From positions 1 to 6,592 of the forward strand of contig JAHRAJ010000019.1 of assembly GCA_020027365.1 (NCBI GenBank): 6,592 bases of DNA. Reading direction: 5' to 3'. A model generated the notes under the pieces. The model worked only from the letters and a program-made list of their open reading frames with translations. It searched no databases and was not told where the DNA came from. Below, in pieces: positions 5,497 through 6,592 of the stretch. The first letter of the stretch is position 1, and each line of letters opens with the position of its first letter. This stretch comes from Cenarchaeum sp. GTDB lineage: Archaea; Thermoproteota; Nitrososphaeria; Nitrososphaerales; Nitrosopumilaceae. The position numbers and the translations under genes are program-made.

Positions 5497-5654
5497 GGTA
5501 GTACGAGGCGGTAGCCATCTTTATGGCTTGCCCACGGTTCAGCGTCAACAGGGTTCAACATAGTCAACACGACGGCAAGAAAAAACATAGTGATGATTGT
5601 AAAAGAGCGTACAGTAGCCCCAAAATCGGGGTTACGAACAAACCGATCAGTCAT
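5466..5654 (-). CDS. Doubtful short ORF with a signal-peptide-like N-terminus
   Basis: A 62-codon frame begins MTDRFVRNPDFGATVRS and continues into a clear hydrophobic stretch (about residues 18-33, FTIITMFFLAVVLTML) followed by NPVDAEP, which looks like a signal-peptide cleavage region. An internal ATG at 5588 would start just inside the hydrophobic core. The frame then runs about 31 nt into the start of the TPR gene in another frame, and its last residues (LPWLTCWIRWP) look like read-through of TPR coding DNA. There is no TATA box at the expected distance. It may be the 5' remnant of a secreted-protein gene truncated when the locus was rearranged, or a chance ORF. Confidence 0.25.
   Translation of the reverse strand: MTDRFVRNPDFGATVRSFTIITMFFLAVVLTMLNPVDAEPWASHKDGYRLVLPWLTCWIRWP
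5518..5525 (-). promoter_or_regulatory. TATA-like box of the TPR gene
   Basis: The minus strand reads CATAAAGA, centred 26 nt upstream of the ATG at 5496. The match to box A is weaker than for ribB and ribE, but the spacing is the same as in both, again implying a leaderless transcript. Confidence 0.45.
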
Positions 5655-5798
5655 TTAGCACGTATTTGATCAGCATGAGAACAAGATCTTCGTCACGGTT
5701 ATTGTACCTCCACCCGACTCTCTATTGTACGAAAAGTATGTCCGCCTGTGGTCAGGAGGCCGATCGCCGCTATTTCAAGATGTACCGATCAAGTTCCT
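5655..5798. other. Non-coding gap before the transposase remnant
   Basis: I see no convincing gene or RNA here. The only structure noted is the 8-nt word TATTGTAC occurring twice (5700-5707 and 5723-5730), and ACCGATCA at 5784-5791 repeating a copy at 5642-5649. The left end of the neighbouring insertion sequence may lie in this stretch, but its terminal repeat cannot be defined because the right end is outside the window. Confidence 0.3.
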
Positions 5799-6592
5799 GT
5801 GAGGACCAAGCTGACCGCGGGGCAGGGCAGGCGCATCGCAAACCGGTGCGACAGGCAGGCATGGATGCCCGGACGCTGGCCGAGGAGATGGGCGTCTCCC
5901 AGCGCCACATACGCCGGCTGTGGGACGTGCCGCAGGAGGGGTGCCCCGCGCACCCGGACGGATGGGCCGCCCGCGCGTGCAGACGACCGCCGAGCAGGAG
6001 GCCGCCGTCCTGGAGGCCCAAAGAAAGGGGCAGGCAGGCGTGGTGCGCACGACCCGCCGCCTGCGCAACGCGGGCCGACGGGATATATTCTACTGCCGCG
6101 TATACGACATGAGGAAGAACGGCCTGATCACGGCGTCGGCCGCCAAGTCCAAAAGACGCAAGTGGGTCCGCTTTGAAAGGCTCCATTCCAACGCCATGGC
6201 ACGTGGACTGGCACGCCATGAGGCATCCGTTATGCAGGCACAAACCTGGTCACGTACCTGAACGACGCCTCCCGCTACATCCGGCGCAGCCGTGTTCCAC
6301 GAGGCCAGCTCGGAGAACGCCGTAAAGCTGCGCGGGGCAATCAAACAACGGAGTGCTTTGTGGGCCAGGGGGGGCCGCAGGCGCAAGGACGCGGTACGCA
6401 AGGACGGCGGGGGCCACGGCACCTAGAAGCCCACCGCGTTTGGAGAGGAGCTAATCAACGGAGGTATCGAGCTGATAAACAGCCGCCCCTACCACCCCCA
6501 GACCAACGGCAAGCTGGAGAGGTTCCACAGGACCATAGAGGAGGAGATCGGGCAACACCCGGGGCCTGTCGGAATTCATCGCCTTTTACAAC
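5799..6592 (+). pseudogene. Decayed DDE (rve / IS481-like) transposase, runs off right edge
   Basis: This is the remnant of an insertion-sequence transposase with an N-terminal helix-turn-helix and an integrase-type (rve) catalytic core. Its pieces lie in changing frames. KLTAGQGRRIANRCDRQ lies near 5808-5858 in one frame. ARTLAEEMGVSQRHIRRLW lies at about 5867-5923 in the second. GRMGRPRVQTTAEQEA to AKSKRRKWVRFERLHSNAM lies at about 5958-6198 in the third. WHVDWHAM (first catalytic Asp) begins at 6197, LVTYLNDASRYI at 6246, and AAVFHEASSENAV at about 6286. A frame then carries an in-frame TAG at 6424 and PYHPQTNGKLERFH from 6487 (catalytic Glu codon at 6517). RGLSEFIAFYN closes the window in yet another frame. 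At least six frame changes and one stop make it non-functional as written. A GTG at 5799 is the likely original start. The motif order matches IS481/IS3-like rve transposases; the exact IS family is uncertain. Confidence 0.85.

Noticed and set aside
4670..5563. A 297-codon plus-strand ORF opposite the TPR gene
   Set aside because: It is Ser/Arg/Pro-rich low-complexity sequence, a shadow of the clearly repeat-structured TPR protein on the minus strand.
5642..5791. ACCGATCA repeats (5642-5649, 5784-5791) as a target-site duplication or IS end
   Set aside because: Both copies lie on the same side of the transposase remnant and the right IS end is not in the window, so the repeats cannot be shown to flank the element.
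5770..6422. Minus-strand ORFs opposite the transposase remnant (5770-6243, 6090-6422)
   Set aside because: The plus strand carries recognisable transposase motifs here, while the minus-strand translations show none.
1..6592. CRISPR array or tandem repeat array
   Set aside because: No regularly spaced identical repeats with unique spacers were seen; the only repeat cluster is the short one at 2591-2624.

Overview
The window looks like a piece of a GC-rich archaeal chromosome, most likely a marine group I thaumarchaeon (Nitrososphaerota) close to Cenarchaeum symbiosum. This rests on an archaeal-type GTP cyclohydrolase III, archaeal-style lumazine and DHBP synthases, and TATA boxes about 26 nt upstream of start codons, as expected for leaderless archaeal mRNAs. 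The species is an inference; no marker gene such as rRNA is present.

Layout. Positions 1-2513 (minus strand) hold a tightly packed riboflavin operon, transcribed ribB - ribH - gch3 - amidohydrolase. Its genes overlap by 4 nt (twice) or are 1 nt apart, and the amidohydrolase runs off the left edge. Positions 2514-2663 are a regulatory gap with the ribB TATA box, an imperfect dyad next to it, and a compact palindrome/direct-repeat cluster. A small plus-strand gene (2664-2933) encodes an unrecognised 89-residue Cys/His-containing protein. Positions 2925-4067 form a conspicuously AT-rich island with one unrecognised minus-strand gene, split by a one-base frameshift at a 7-nt homopolymer. Positions 4068-5496 (minus) return to GC-rich DNA with a two-domain, bacterial-type riboflavin synthase and a TPR-repeat protein, each with its own promoter. 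Positions 5497-5798 are mostly non-coding, apart from a doubtful signal-peptide-like reading frame. From 5799 to the right edge lies a decayed plus-strand DDE transposase whose motifs are spread over all three frames.

How the genes work together. GTP cyclohydrolase III opens the archaeal riboflavin pathway from GTP. RibB makes the four-carbon unit from ribulose 5-phosphate. RibH condenses it with the pyrimidine to give lumazine, and RibE dismutates lumazine to riboflavin. The steps between GTP cyclohydrolase III and RibH (formamide hydrolysis, reduction, deamination, dephosphorylation) are not otherwise visible here. This makes the co-operonic amidohydrolase, from a superfamily rich in N-heterocycle deaminases, the most interesting gene in the window. 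An AT-rich foreign-looking gene lies between the rib operon and ribE, and a dead transposon lies on the right, so the locus has accessory features around a core pathway.
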